From: Minisyncoccota bacterium
GTDB lineage: Bacteria > Patescibacteriota > Minisyncoccia > Minisyncoccales > Minisyncoccaceae
Length of the DNA stretch: 6,820 bases
Assembly (NCBI GenBank): GCA_028690275.1
Contig: JAQVBN010000030.1
Location: 1-6,820, forward strand
Direction: 5' to 3'
In this document: in pieces, positions 1 through 5,199 of the stretch
Layout of the letters: each line of letters begins with the position of its first letter
How positions within the stretch are numbered: position 1 is the stretch's first letter
The notes under the pieces: model-generated
What the model was told of the DNA's origin: nothing
The model's input: only the letters and a program-made list of their open reading frames with translations
Databases searched by the model: none
Program-made: the position numbers and the translations under genes

Positions 1-68
1 TTTTAAAAGCAATAAGAGAGAAAGTGGAGAATAAGCCGGTAAAGACAGTAGTAAAAAGAAAGAAATAA
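1..68 (+). CDS. 3' end of an unidentified upstream gene (partial)
   Basis: An open frame enters from the left edge (first full codon at base 3) and ends at TAA 66-68. It encodes 21 visible residues, reading LKAIREKVENKP and then a basic tail ending VKRKK. The strong terminator 13 bases downstream supports this being the true end of a transcribed gene. The product cannot be identified from so short a tail. The 'AIREKV' segment followed by a basic tail resembles the end of some RecA proteins, and recA lies near alaS in many bacteria, but this is only a guess. A basic-tailed ribosomal or RNA-binding protein would fit equally well. Confidence 0.6.
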   Translation, partial: LKAIREKVENKPVKTVVKRKK

Positions 69-81
69 GCTTTAATCAATT

Positions 82-112
82 AAAACACACCCTCTCATCG
101 GGTGTGTTTTTT
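82..112 (+). terminator. Intrinsic (Rho-independent) terminator of the upstream gene
   Basis: A perfect 11-bp stem pairs bases 82-92 (AAAACACACCC) with 100-110 (GGGTGTGTTTT) around a 7-base loop (TCTCATC). The 3' arm runs into six T's at 107-112. The GC-rich upper stem, A-tract on the left and T-tract on the right form a textbook intrinsic terminator. It sits 13 bases after the stop codon at 66-68, so it ends the upstream transcript. The T-tract is only one base from the -35 of the alaS promoter, leaving almost no spacer between the two transcription units. Confidence 0.92.
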
Positions 113-113
113 A

Positions 114-142
114 TTGACCAAATTAAAAGAATTAGTTATATT
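114..142 (+). promoter_or_regulatory. Sigma70-type promoter for alaS
   Basis: The -35 box is TTGACC (114-119, 5/6 to TTGACA), followed by exactly 17 bases and a -10 box TATATT (137-142, 5/6 to TATAAT). Transcription would be expected to start near 149-150, only two or three bases before the alaS ATG at 152. The alaS mRNA would then be leaderless or nearly so. The promoter directly follows the upstream terminator, as expected for a new transcription unit. The same 9-mer TTGACCAAA recurs at the promoter candidate before infA. Confidence 0.72.
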
Positions 143-151
143 ATAAATACT

Positions 152-1936
152 ATGAACTCAAAAGAATTAAGAAACAAATTTTTAAATTATTTTAACGAAA
201 GAGGGCATAAAATCATTCCTTCTTCTTCGCTTATTCCAAGCGACAATACAGTTCTTCTAACTACTGCGGGAATGCAACAACTTTCTCCTTATTTATCAGG
301 AGAAAAAGATCCTTTGGTTGATTTTCAAAGTAGACATCTTTGTTCTTGTCAAAAATGTTTTAGAACAGGGGACATAGAAGAAGTTGGAGATGATACTCAT
401 CATACTTTTTTTGAGATGCTTGGAAATTGGTCTGTCGGCCAAGACGAAAATGGTTATTTTAAAGAAGGATCTATTGCTTTTGCTGTAGATTTTTTAGTTA
501 ATGAGTTGGGTTTAGATAAAAACAGATTACACATAACAGCATTTCAAGGAAACGATATCGTTTCTAAGGACGAAGAAGCGATTGATATTTGGAAATCTCA
601 TGGCATTCCAGCAGAACATATTCATGAGTTTAGTGAAAAGGATAATTTCTGGGGGCCAGTTGTTAATGTAGGACCTTGTGGACCATGTTCGGAAATCCAT
701 TATGATAGAGGTGAGGCTTATGGCTGTAAGGATTGTGGACCTAATTGTGATTTTTGTAAAAGGTTTGTAGAGATCTGGAACTTGGTGTTTATGGAATACT
801 GCCGAGAAGCAGATGGTACTTACAGAAAGTTAAATCAAACTAATGTTGATACTGGTATTGGTTTCGAAAGGCTTTTATCCATTCTTAACGGTAAGAACTC
901 TTCTTACGAAACTGATTTATTTTTAGATTTAATTTCTGAAATCGAAAAATATTCTAAATTTAAGTATTCAGAAAATAAAGATGCTTTTAGGATTGTGGCT
1001 GATCATTTAAGAGGATCTTCTTTCTTAATAGCAGATGGAATTTTACCATCTAATAGTGATCGAGGCTATATTTTAAGAAGACTTTTAAGAAGGATTGTAA
1101 GATATGCTAAGATAATTGAATTAGATACTAATCATCTAAGTGATTTAATCGAAGTGATAACTAAAAAGTATAACGATGTTTATCCTGAATTAGAGAAAAA
1201 CAAAGAAAATATTTTAAGTGTTTTTCAGGCAGAAAGGGATAAATTTGAAAAATCTTTAGAAAAAGGATTAAAAGAATTTGATAAATTACAAGAGATTAAA
1301 GCTAGTGATGCTTTCTATATTTATCAAACTTTTGGTTTTCCTATAGAAATGATCAAAGAAGAAGCTAATAAGAAGGGAATAACTATAGACGAAGAAGGTT
1401 TTGAAGAAGAGTTTAAGAAACATCAAGAGATTTCTAGAGCAGGAGCAGAGAAAAGATTTGGAGGTGTTGGTTTGAACGCAGGAGAAGCTGAAGCTAAATT
1501 ACACACAACAACCCACTTAATGCATCAGGCTTTAAGAGAAGTTTTAGGAGAACAAGTTCATCAAATGGGTTCAAATATCGATAGCGAACGTCTTAGGTTT
1601 GATTTTTCCTACAATGAAAAACTAACTGATGAGCAAATTAAAAAAGTAGAAGATTTGGTTAATGAAAGAATTAAAAAAGGTTTTATTGTAGAAAAAGAAG
1701 TTATGGCTTTAAATCAAGCTTTAGAATCAGGAGCTCTTGCTTTCTTTAAGGAAAAATATCCAGAAGAGGTTAATGTTTATTCAATAATTAATCCAGAAAC
1801 AAAAGAGATTTATTCTAAAGAGATTTGTGCTGGACCACACGCTCAGTCAGGAGAACAGTTAGGAAAATTTAAGATAGTGAAAGAGTCTAGCTCTGGAGCT
1901 AACGTTAGAAGAATAAAAGCAGTTTTAATTTATTAA
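152..1936 (+). CDS. alaS: Alanine--tRNA ligase (AlaRS), short form without C-Ala domain
   Basis: This cytoplasmic class II synthetase charges tRNA-Ala with alanine. The 594-residue product shows in order: the N-terminal catalytic core (SSSLIPSDNTVLLTTAGM near 24-41; HHTFFEMLGNWSVG near 83-96), a GPCGPCSEIHYDRG segment near 174-187, a four-cysteine cluster C192/C195/C199/C202, GIGFERL near 235-241, and RGYILRRLLRR near 304-314. The editing domain follows, with HTTTH (451-455) and CAGPH (559-563) as the zinc-binding HxxxH and CxxxH. The protein ends about 30 residues later at VRRIKAVLIY. The DHHA1/C-Ala domain of typical ~870-residue bacterial enzymes is absent, as I recall for Patescibacteria. 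I chose ATG 152 because a GTG at 104 lies inside the terminator stem and would add 16 non-homologous residues. There is no Shine-Dalgarno. The next gene follows after four bases. Confidence 0.97.
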   Translation: MNSKELRNKFLNYFNERGHKIIPSSSLIPSDNTVLLTTAGMQQLSPYLSGEKDPLVDFQSRHLCSCQKCFRTGDIEEVGDDTHHTFFEMLGNWSVGQDENGYFKEGSIAFAVDFLVNELGLDKNRLHITAFQGNDIVSKDEEAIDIWKSHGIPAEHIHEFSEKDNFWGPVVNVGPCGPCSEIHYDRGEAYGCKDCGPNCDFCKRFVEIWNLVFMEYCREADGTYRKLNQTNVDTGIGFERLLSILNGKNSSYETDLFLDLISEIEKYSKFKYSENKDAFRIVADHLRGSSFLIADGILPSNSDRGYILRRLLRRIVRYAKIIELDTNHLSDLIEVITKKYNDVYPELEKNKENILSVFQAERDKFEKSLEKGLKEFDKLQEIKASDAFYIYQTFGFPIEMIKEEANKKGITIDEEGFEEEFKKHQEISRAGAEKRFGGVGLNAGEAEAKLHTTTHLMHQALREVLGEQVHQMGSNIDSERLRFDFSYNEKLTDEQIKKVEDLVNERIKKGFIVEKEVMALNQALESGALAFFKEKYPEEVNVYSIINPETKEIYSKEICAGPHAQSGEQLGKFKIVKESSSGANVRRIKAVLIY

Positions 1937-1940
1937 AAAA

Positions 1941-3173
1941 ATGACCAAAATTATTGATATTATCCCACCTAAATCAAATAAAGATGATGTTGTTAGAGTT
2001 GTCAAGAAGGAAGAACTTCAGACAAAAAAGAAACTTCCTAAGATTTTAATTTCTATTCTTGCCTTTATTTTTATTGGTGTTGGGGTTGCTTATTTTGCAG
2101 AAGGTAGTGCTAGTGTTGTTATTTTTCCTGTTGTCAGGGATGTTAATTTAGAGGAAACTGTTTATATTGCTGCCGAAAAAACAGAAATTGATTTTGAAAA
2201 TAATATTCTTCCGGGAGAATATTTTGAGGAAACTTTAAACTTTGAAGATATTTATAACGCTACTGGCTCTGATGACTCTGCCACAAAGGCTCAGGGAGTT
2301 ATTACGGTTTGTAATGAACATTCTTCCAACACTCCACTTAAACTCGTTAAAAGCACTAGATTTTTATCAGCTGAGGGGGAATTAACATACAAGGCTCTCA
2401 CAGCATTTACAATTCCTGCGAAGTCTGGAAATATTCCAGGGTGTGTGGACGTTGAAGTTATTGCTGATGAGGCTGGAGATGCTTACAATATAACTTCAGG
2501 AACTTTTTCTGTTCCTGGCCTTAAAATTACTGATTATTACACTACTATTTGGGGGGAGTTAAAGAGTGGACAAACAATTGAAGGGGGATCTACATCAACT
2601 CAAAGAGTGGTCACAGAAAAAGATATTGCTAAGTCAACAGATTTATTTGAAGATAAGTATTTAGAAGCCGCCAAACAATCATTAGTTTCTAGTTTGGAAG
2701 AAGTGGGAACTTACATTTATTTTGACGATGGTTTTAAGCAAGATTTTGATAAGTTCATTGTTCTTGCAAGTGAAGGGGATAAGGTTGAAACTTTTAAAAT
2801 TAAGGCGACTATTACAACGCGAGTTTTAATTATAAGGAAGGCAGATGTTGATAAATATATAGAAAAGAAACTTCTTTTATCAGAAGAGAACAGAGAATTT
2901 GTTCCAAATAGTCTATCAAAAGAATTTACTAGTGCTGAGGGTGATGAAGACGGGACAACTTTACTTCTAAAGGTTTCTGCTCAAACTTATTCTAAGATAA
3001 GCGAAGTTCTTATTCTTAATGATGTTAAGGGGCAAGAAATAGAAGACTGTTTAAGTATTTTAAAGAATTTTCCAGAAATAGAGAGTGCCGATGTTACTGC
3101 TTCGTTGTTCTGGAAAAATAGGCTTCCTAAGAATAAGGAAAGTATAGATATTCAATTTGATTTTGCAGAATAA
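1941..3173 (+). CDS. Single-pass membrane protein with baseplate J-like domain, function unknown
   Basis: The 410-residue protein has a short basic cytoplasmic N-terminus (1-34, containing DIIPP), one hydrophobic helix at about 35-52, and a large extracytoplasmic region. The positive-inside rule gives an N-in topology and no signal peptidase site is obvious. Residues about 115-216 match the pattern I associate with Patescibacteria proteins annotated 'baseplate J-like': a GVITV strand, a KSTRFLSAEG turn, VDVEVIADEAGDAYNI, VPGLK, then a GG at 215-216. The C-terminus has a conserved-looking FWKNRLPKN motif (390-398). C124 and C168 could form a disulfide; C370 is a third cysteine. The gene starts four bases after alaS, so co-transcription is likely. 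No tail, capsid or integrase gene is nearby, so a phage role is unlikely. It could be a cell-surface or envelope structural protein; the molecular function is unknown. Confidence 0.82.
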   Translation: MTKIIDIIPPKSNKDDVVRVVKKEELQTKKKLPKILISILAFIFIGVGVAYFAEGSASVVIFPVVRDVNLEETVYIAAEKTEIDFENNILPGEYFEETLNFEDIYNATGSDDSATKAQGVITVCNEHSSNTPLKLVKSTRFLSAEGELTYKALTAFTIPAKSGNIPGCVDVEVIADEAGDAYNITSGTFSVPGLKITDYYTTIWGELKSGQTIEGGSTSTQRVVTEKDIAKSTDLFEDKYLEAAKQSLVSSLEEVGTYIYFDDGFKQDFDKFIVLASEGDKVETFKIKATITTRVLIIRKADVDKYIEKKLLLSEENREFVPNSLSKEFTSAEGDEDGTTLLLKVSAQTYSKISEVLILNDVKGQEIEDCLSILKNFPEIESADVTASLFWKNRLPKNKESIDIQFDFAE

Positions 3174-3182
3174 AGCAAGCTC

Positions 3183-3211
3183 TTGAAAAAAGAGATGACT
3201 AGTGTTATCAT
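3183..3211 (+). promoter_or_regulatory. Candidate distal promoter (P1) for the infA operon
   Basis: TTGAAA (3183-3188, 5/6 to consensus) is separated by 17 bases from TATCAT (3206-3211, 5/6). The -10 is preceded by TG at 3203-3204, one base upstream, making an extended -10 (TGTTATCAT). A start near 3218 would give a leader of roughly 98 bases before infA. It lies just after the stop of the preceding gene, where a new transcription unit must begin. In AT-rich DNA such matches arise by chance, so the case rests on the exact spacing plus the TG extension. Confidence 0.45.
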
Positions 3212-3250
3212 TTTCTTAAGGACGATAAAATAAAATAAGAAACATTTGAA

Positions 3251-3287
3251 TTGGTTTAAGAGCCACTTGACCAAACAGATTTTTTTT
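3251..3287 (+). terminator. Possible weak intrinsic terminator overlapping promoter P2
   Basis: TTGGT (3251-3255) pairs with ACCAA (3270-3274). The stem can extend inward by a T-G wobble and, past a bulged T, by AAG/CTT (3258-3260 with 3266-3268), with loop AGCCA. Five bases later a run of eight T's begins (3280-3287). This could end the alaS/baseplate-like transcript. The short stem and the 5-base offset of the T-tract make it weak, and the T's may instead be the AT-rich promoter spacer. It would also attenuate any transcript from P1. Confidence 0.35.
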
Positions 3288-3295
3288 GTTATCCT
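3267..3295 (+). promoter_or_regulatory. Candidate proximal promoter (P2) for the infA-rplM operon
   Basis: The -35 is TTGACC (3267-3272), the same hexamer as at alaS and within the shared 9-mer TTGACCAAA. A 17-base T-rich spacer leads to TATCCT (3290-3295, 4/6), preceded by TG at 3287-3288 to give the extended -10 TGTTATCCT. Transcription would start near 3302, about 14 bases before the infA ATG, leaving a leader without a Shine-Dalgarno. Position, spacing and similarity to the alaS promoter favour this as the main operon promoter. Confidence 0.6.
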
Positions 3296-3315
3296 TTCAA
3301 GTATCGTAATTATAC

Positions 3316-3540
3316 ATGGCAGAAAAAGAACAAAAATTTAAAAAAGACGGCATTATCACAGAAAGTCTTCCTAATGGTTTTTTTAGGGTTCAATTGAACG
3401 AAGGAGAAGAGGAAGTTCTGGGACATTTAGCCGGTAAATTAAGAGTAAATAGAATAAGAATTTTACCAGGAGATAGGGTGGTTATTGAAATGACACCATA
3501 TGACAATAAAAGGGGTAGAATAATTTTTAGAAAAAAATGA
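3316..3540 (+). CDS. infA: Translation initiation factor IF-1
   Basis: IF-1 is a small OB-fold protein that binds the 30S A site during initiation and works with IF-2 and IF-3. The 74-residue product matches the family's usual ~72 residues along its whole length: [17 protein letters not shown] (11-27), [18 protein letters not shown] (36-53) with the basic ribosome-contact patch, and the end [15 protein letters not shown] (60-74). The ATG at 3316 gives the canonical MAEKE start. It is preceded by TATAC and no Shine-Dalgarno. It is the first gene of the operon and overlaps the rpmJ start by four bases (ATGA). Its TGA stop shows that TGA is a terminator here. In many bacteria infA follows secY-adk-map; here an unrelated gene precedes it. 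Confidence 0.97.
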   Translation: MAEKEQKFKKDGIITESLPNGFFRVQLNEGEEEVLGHLAGKLRVNRIRILPGDRVVIEMTPYDNKRGRIIFRKK

Positions 3541-3653
3541 GAGTTAAATCTTCCGTTAAAAAAATTTGTAATAATTGTAAAACTGTCCACAGAAAGGGAC
3601 ACGTTTATGTGATTTGTTCAACAAATCCAAAACATAAACAAAGACAAGGATAA
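3537..3653 (+). CDS. rpmJ: 50S ribosomal protein L36 (bL36), zinc-binding form
   Basis: The 38-residue product begins [15 protein letters not shown] and ends NPKHKQRQG, matching bL36 over its full normal length. The zinc ligands C11, C14, C27 and H33 are all present, so this is the zinc-containing form. L36 is a small basic protein that binds 23S rRNA in the large subunit. Its ATG (3537-3539) lies within ATGA, overlapping the infA stop at 3538-3540, which suggests translational coupling. The stop is TAA 3651-3653, 20 bases before rpsM. The gene is easily missed by length-filtered gene calling. The infA-rpmJ-rpsM order is widely conserved in bacteria. Confidence 0.97.
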   Translation: MRVKSSVKKICNNCKTVHRKGHVYVICSTNPKHKQRQG

Positions 3654-3673
3654 GATAAGATTAAAATACATTT

Positions 3674-4063
3674 ATGCCTAGAGTTTTAGGAGTACACATT
3701 CCAGACGATAAAAAAATAGAATATTCATTAACCTATGTTTACGGAATAGGAAAGACTTTGTCTAAAAAAATATTAAAAACAGTTGATATTTCTTTGGACA
3801 AAAAAGCAAAAGACTTAACACAGGATGAATTAAGTAAAATTAAAGAAGCTGTTGAAGCTCATTATTTAGTTGAAGGAGACTTGAAAAGAGAAGTTATGAT
3901 GAACGTTAAGAGACTTAAAGATATCAGCTCATGGAGAGGACAGAGACATTCAAAAAGACTTCCAGTTAGAGGACAAACAACAAGAATTAATAGTAGAACT
4001 GTTAGAGGAAATAAAAGAGCAACAGTTGGATCGGGAAGAAAAGCAGCTCCTTCACCAAAATAG
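3674..4063 (+). CDS. rpsM: 30S ribosomal protein S13 (uS13)
   Basis: S13 sits in the head of the small subunit, contacts the P-site tRNA and bridges to the large subunit. The 129-residue product has the standard MPRVLGVHIPDDKKIEYSLT start and the helix-two-turn-helix core YGIGKTLSKKIL (23-34). The highly conserved basic C-terminal block runs about 88-110 (RGQRHSKRLPVRGQ, TRINSRT), with a flexible tail to 129 rich in R, K, A and P. Length is slightly above the ~118-122 usual for the family, mainly through this tail. There is no Shine-Dalgarno before the ATG. It uses TAG as stop, unlike its TAA neighbours. It is third in the infA-rplM operon, 20 bases after rpmJ. Confidence 0.97.
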   Translation: MPRVLGVHIPDDKKIEYSLTYVYGIGKTLSKKILKTVDISLDKKAKDLTQDELSKIKEAVEAHYLVEGDLKREVMMNVKRLKDISSWRGQRHSKRLPVRGQTTRINSRTVRGNKRATVGSGRKAAPSPK

Positions 4064-4076
4064 TGAATGATTTTTT
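4048..4076 (+). terminator. Possible attenuator hairpin between rpsM and rpsK
   Basis: TCCTTCAC (4048-4055) pairs with GTGAATGA (4063-4070) except for one C-T mismatch, around a 7-base loop CAAAATA. Six T's follow at once (4071-4076). The structure spans the rpsM stop codon, so ribosomes finishing rpsM would melt it. It could act as a partial, translation-sensitive terminator within the operon. With only seven pairs, few of them GC, it is weak and could be chance. Confidence 0.25.
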
Positions 4077-4082
4077 AATACT

Positions 4083-4538
4083 ATGGGAAAAAAACATATA
4101 ACAACACAAACAAAAGAAGAAATGATTAAAGAGGGCGAGGCTTTGGAAAAGGTTTTAGAAAATGATGCCGAAAGAGTAATTTCAAAAAAGGCAGCAAAAG
4201 AAGGAGCACTTTATATCTTTAGTTCATATAATAATACTATTATTACATTAACAGATCAATTTGGTAATGTTTTAGATTCTAGATCAGCAGGAAGATTAGG
4301 ATTTAAGGGAAGTAAGAAATCTACTCCATTTGCTGCTTCTAAAGTAGCTGAAGCATTGGGACAGATTGCAGAAAAAGCTGGAATTAGAAAAGTACATATT
4401 TCTGTTAAGGGAGTTGGTTCTGGAAGAGAATCAGCGGTAAGATCAATTGCAAATCAAGGATTTGAAATATTATCAATTAAAGACACAACACCAATACCAC
4501 ACAATGGTTGTCGTCAAAGAAAACCAAGAAGGTTATAA
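4083..4538 (+). CDS. rpsK: 30S ribosomal protein S11 (uS11) with N-terminal extension
   Basis: S11 lies on the platform of the small subunit near the mRNA exit and binds 16S rRNA. The core is unmistakable: SSYNNTIITLTD (47-58), GFKGSKKSTPFAASKVAEA (about 73-91), GSGRES near 117 and the terminal TPIPHNGCRQRKPRRL. At 151 residues it is about 20 longer than the 129-residue E. coli protein. The extra part is N-terminal, roughly residues 10-40, lysine- and glutamate-rich and probably helical (KEEMIKEGEALEKVLENDAE). I recall similar extensions in Patescibacteria S11. The next ATG inside (residue 14) would leave most of the extension, so it is not a start-site artefact. The gap after rpsM is 19 bases and no Shine-Dalgarno is visible. 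Confidence 0.97.
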   Translation: MGKKHITTQTKEEMIKEGEALEKVLENDAERVISKKAAKEGALYIFSSYNNTIITLTDQFGNVLDSRSAGRLGFKGSKKSTPFAASKVAEALGQIAEKAGIRKVHISVKGVGSGRESAVRSIANQGFEILSIKDTTPIPHNGCRQRKPRRL

Positions 4539-4549
4539 TTTTAGACAAT

Positions 4550-5185
4550 ATGATTAAGCAAGCTAAATGTAAAATTTGTAGAAGAACAGGGGAGAAGTTA
4601 TTCTTGAGAGGAGAGCGATGTTCTTCGGCTAAGTGTTCTTTAATTAAAAGACCTTATGCTCCAGGACAAAAGCCTAAAAGAAGAAAGGCGGGAATCTCTG
4701 AATATGGTAGAGAACTTAAGGAAAAGCAAAAAATTAAGAAATCTTATAATTTAACAGAACAAGAATTTAAAGGTTATGTTAAAGTTCTTTTAGATACTAA
4801 GACTAAATTAGTAGAAGATGGTCCTTCAGCTTTAATTAAAAGCATTGAGACTAGATTAGATAACATTGTTTTTAGATTGGGAATTGCTAGATCTAGAGGA
4901 GAAGCTAGACAGATGGTTACACACGGACATTTCCTTGTTAACGGAAAAAGAACTGATATCCCTTCAAGACAAATTAAGATTGGGGAAAAGATTTCTATTA
5001 GAAAAGAATCTAGAGATAAAGCTGTTTTTAAGAATATTTCTGAAAAAGCAAAGAAAAGCCAAATACCAACATGGCTTTCTATGGATAAAGAAACTCTTGA
5101 AGCAGGAATTAAAAAATATCCAAAGAGCGAAGACGTTCAATTACTAGGAGAATTATCTGCAGTTTTTGAACATTATTCAAGATAA
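4550..5185 (+). CDS. rpsD: 30S ribosomal protein S4 (uS4), zinc-binding (C+) form
   Basis: S4 is a primary 16S rRNA binder that nucleates small-subunit assembly and, in E. coli, represses its own alpha operon. The 211-residue product is of normal length. Cysteines C7, C10, C24 and C29 keep the C-x2-C-x13-C-x4-C zinc pattern of the Thermus-type protein. YGRELKEKQKIKKSY (52-66) follows, then the S4 RNA-binding domain at about 98-153 (TRLDNIVFRLG, HGHFLVNGKR). The end EHYSR matches the family terminus. I chose ATG 4550 because an upstream in-frame TTG (4508) overlaps rpsK and would add 14 residues not seen in S4. It starts 11 bases after rpsK with no Shine-Dalgarno. Whether it autoregulates here cannot be judged; no leader structure like that of E. 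coli was recognised. Confidence 0.96.
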   Translation: MIKQAKCKICRRTGEKLFLRGERCSSAKCSLIKRPYAPGQKPKRRKAGISEYGRELKEKQKIKKSYNLTEQEFKGYVKVLLDTKTKLVEDGPSALIKSIETRLDNIVFRLGIARSRGEARQMVTHGHFLVNGKRTDIPSRQIKIGEKISIRKESRDKAVFKNISEKAKKSQIPTWLSMDKETLEAGIKKYPKSEDVQLLGELSAVFEHYSR

Positions 5186-5199
5186 AAACAAAATAAATT

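Noticed and set aside
104..151. Upstream GTG start for alaS adding 16 residues
   Set aside because: The GTG lies inside the 3' arm of the terminator and upstream of the predicted transcript start. The extra residues do not match AlaRS, while ATG 152 gives the normal N-terminus.
1941..3173. Prophage or phage tail remnant
   Set aside because: It has a single membrane helix, similar AT-rich codon use to neighbours, operon-like spacing to alaS, and no other phage genes.
3180..3194. Hairpin CTCTT-gaaaa-AAGAG after the baseplate-like gene as a terminator
   Set aside because: The stem has only five pairs and no T-tract follows.
3205..3228. Inverted repeat TTATC/GATAA in the gap before infA
   Set aside because: Five AT-rich pairs with a 14-base loop are expected by chance here.
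3247..3342. Small TTG-initiated open frame in the gap before infA
   Set aside because: It runs through promoter P2 into infA in another frame, has no conserved motif, and reads like chance.
3538..3540. Possible recoded TGA (code 25, glycine) as in some Patescibacteria
   Set aside because: TGA ends infA exactly at the family's usual C-terminus, and no other gene has an in-frame TGA.
3654..3673. S4-binding autoregulatory pseudoknot before rpsM as in E. coli
   Set aside because: Only 20 A/T-rich bases separate rpmJ and rpsM, and I see no pairing that resembles the E. coli structure.
4508..4549. Upstream TTG start for rpsD overlapping rpsK
   Set aside because: It adds 14 residues ahead of the conserved S4 start and overlaps the rpsK end; ATG 4550 gives a normal-length S4 with the zinc cysteines in the expected place.
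4866..5147. Open frame of 93 codons inside rpsD on the same strand
   Set aside because: It lies wholly within the well-supported rpsD gene in another frame and shows no family resemblance.
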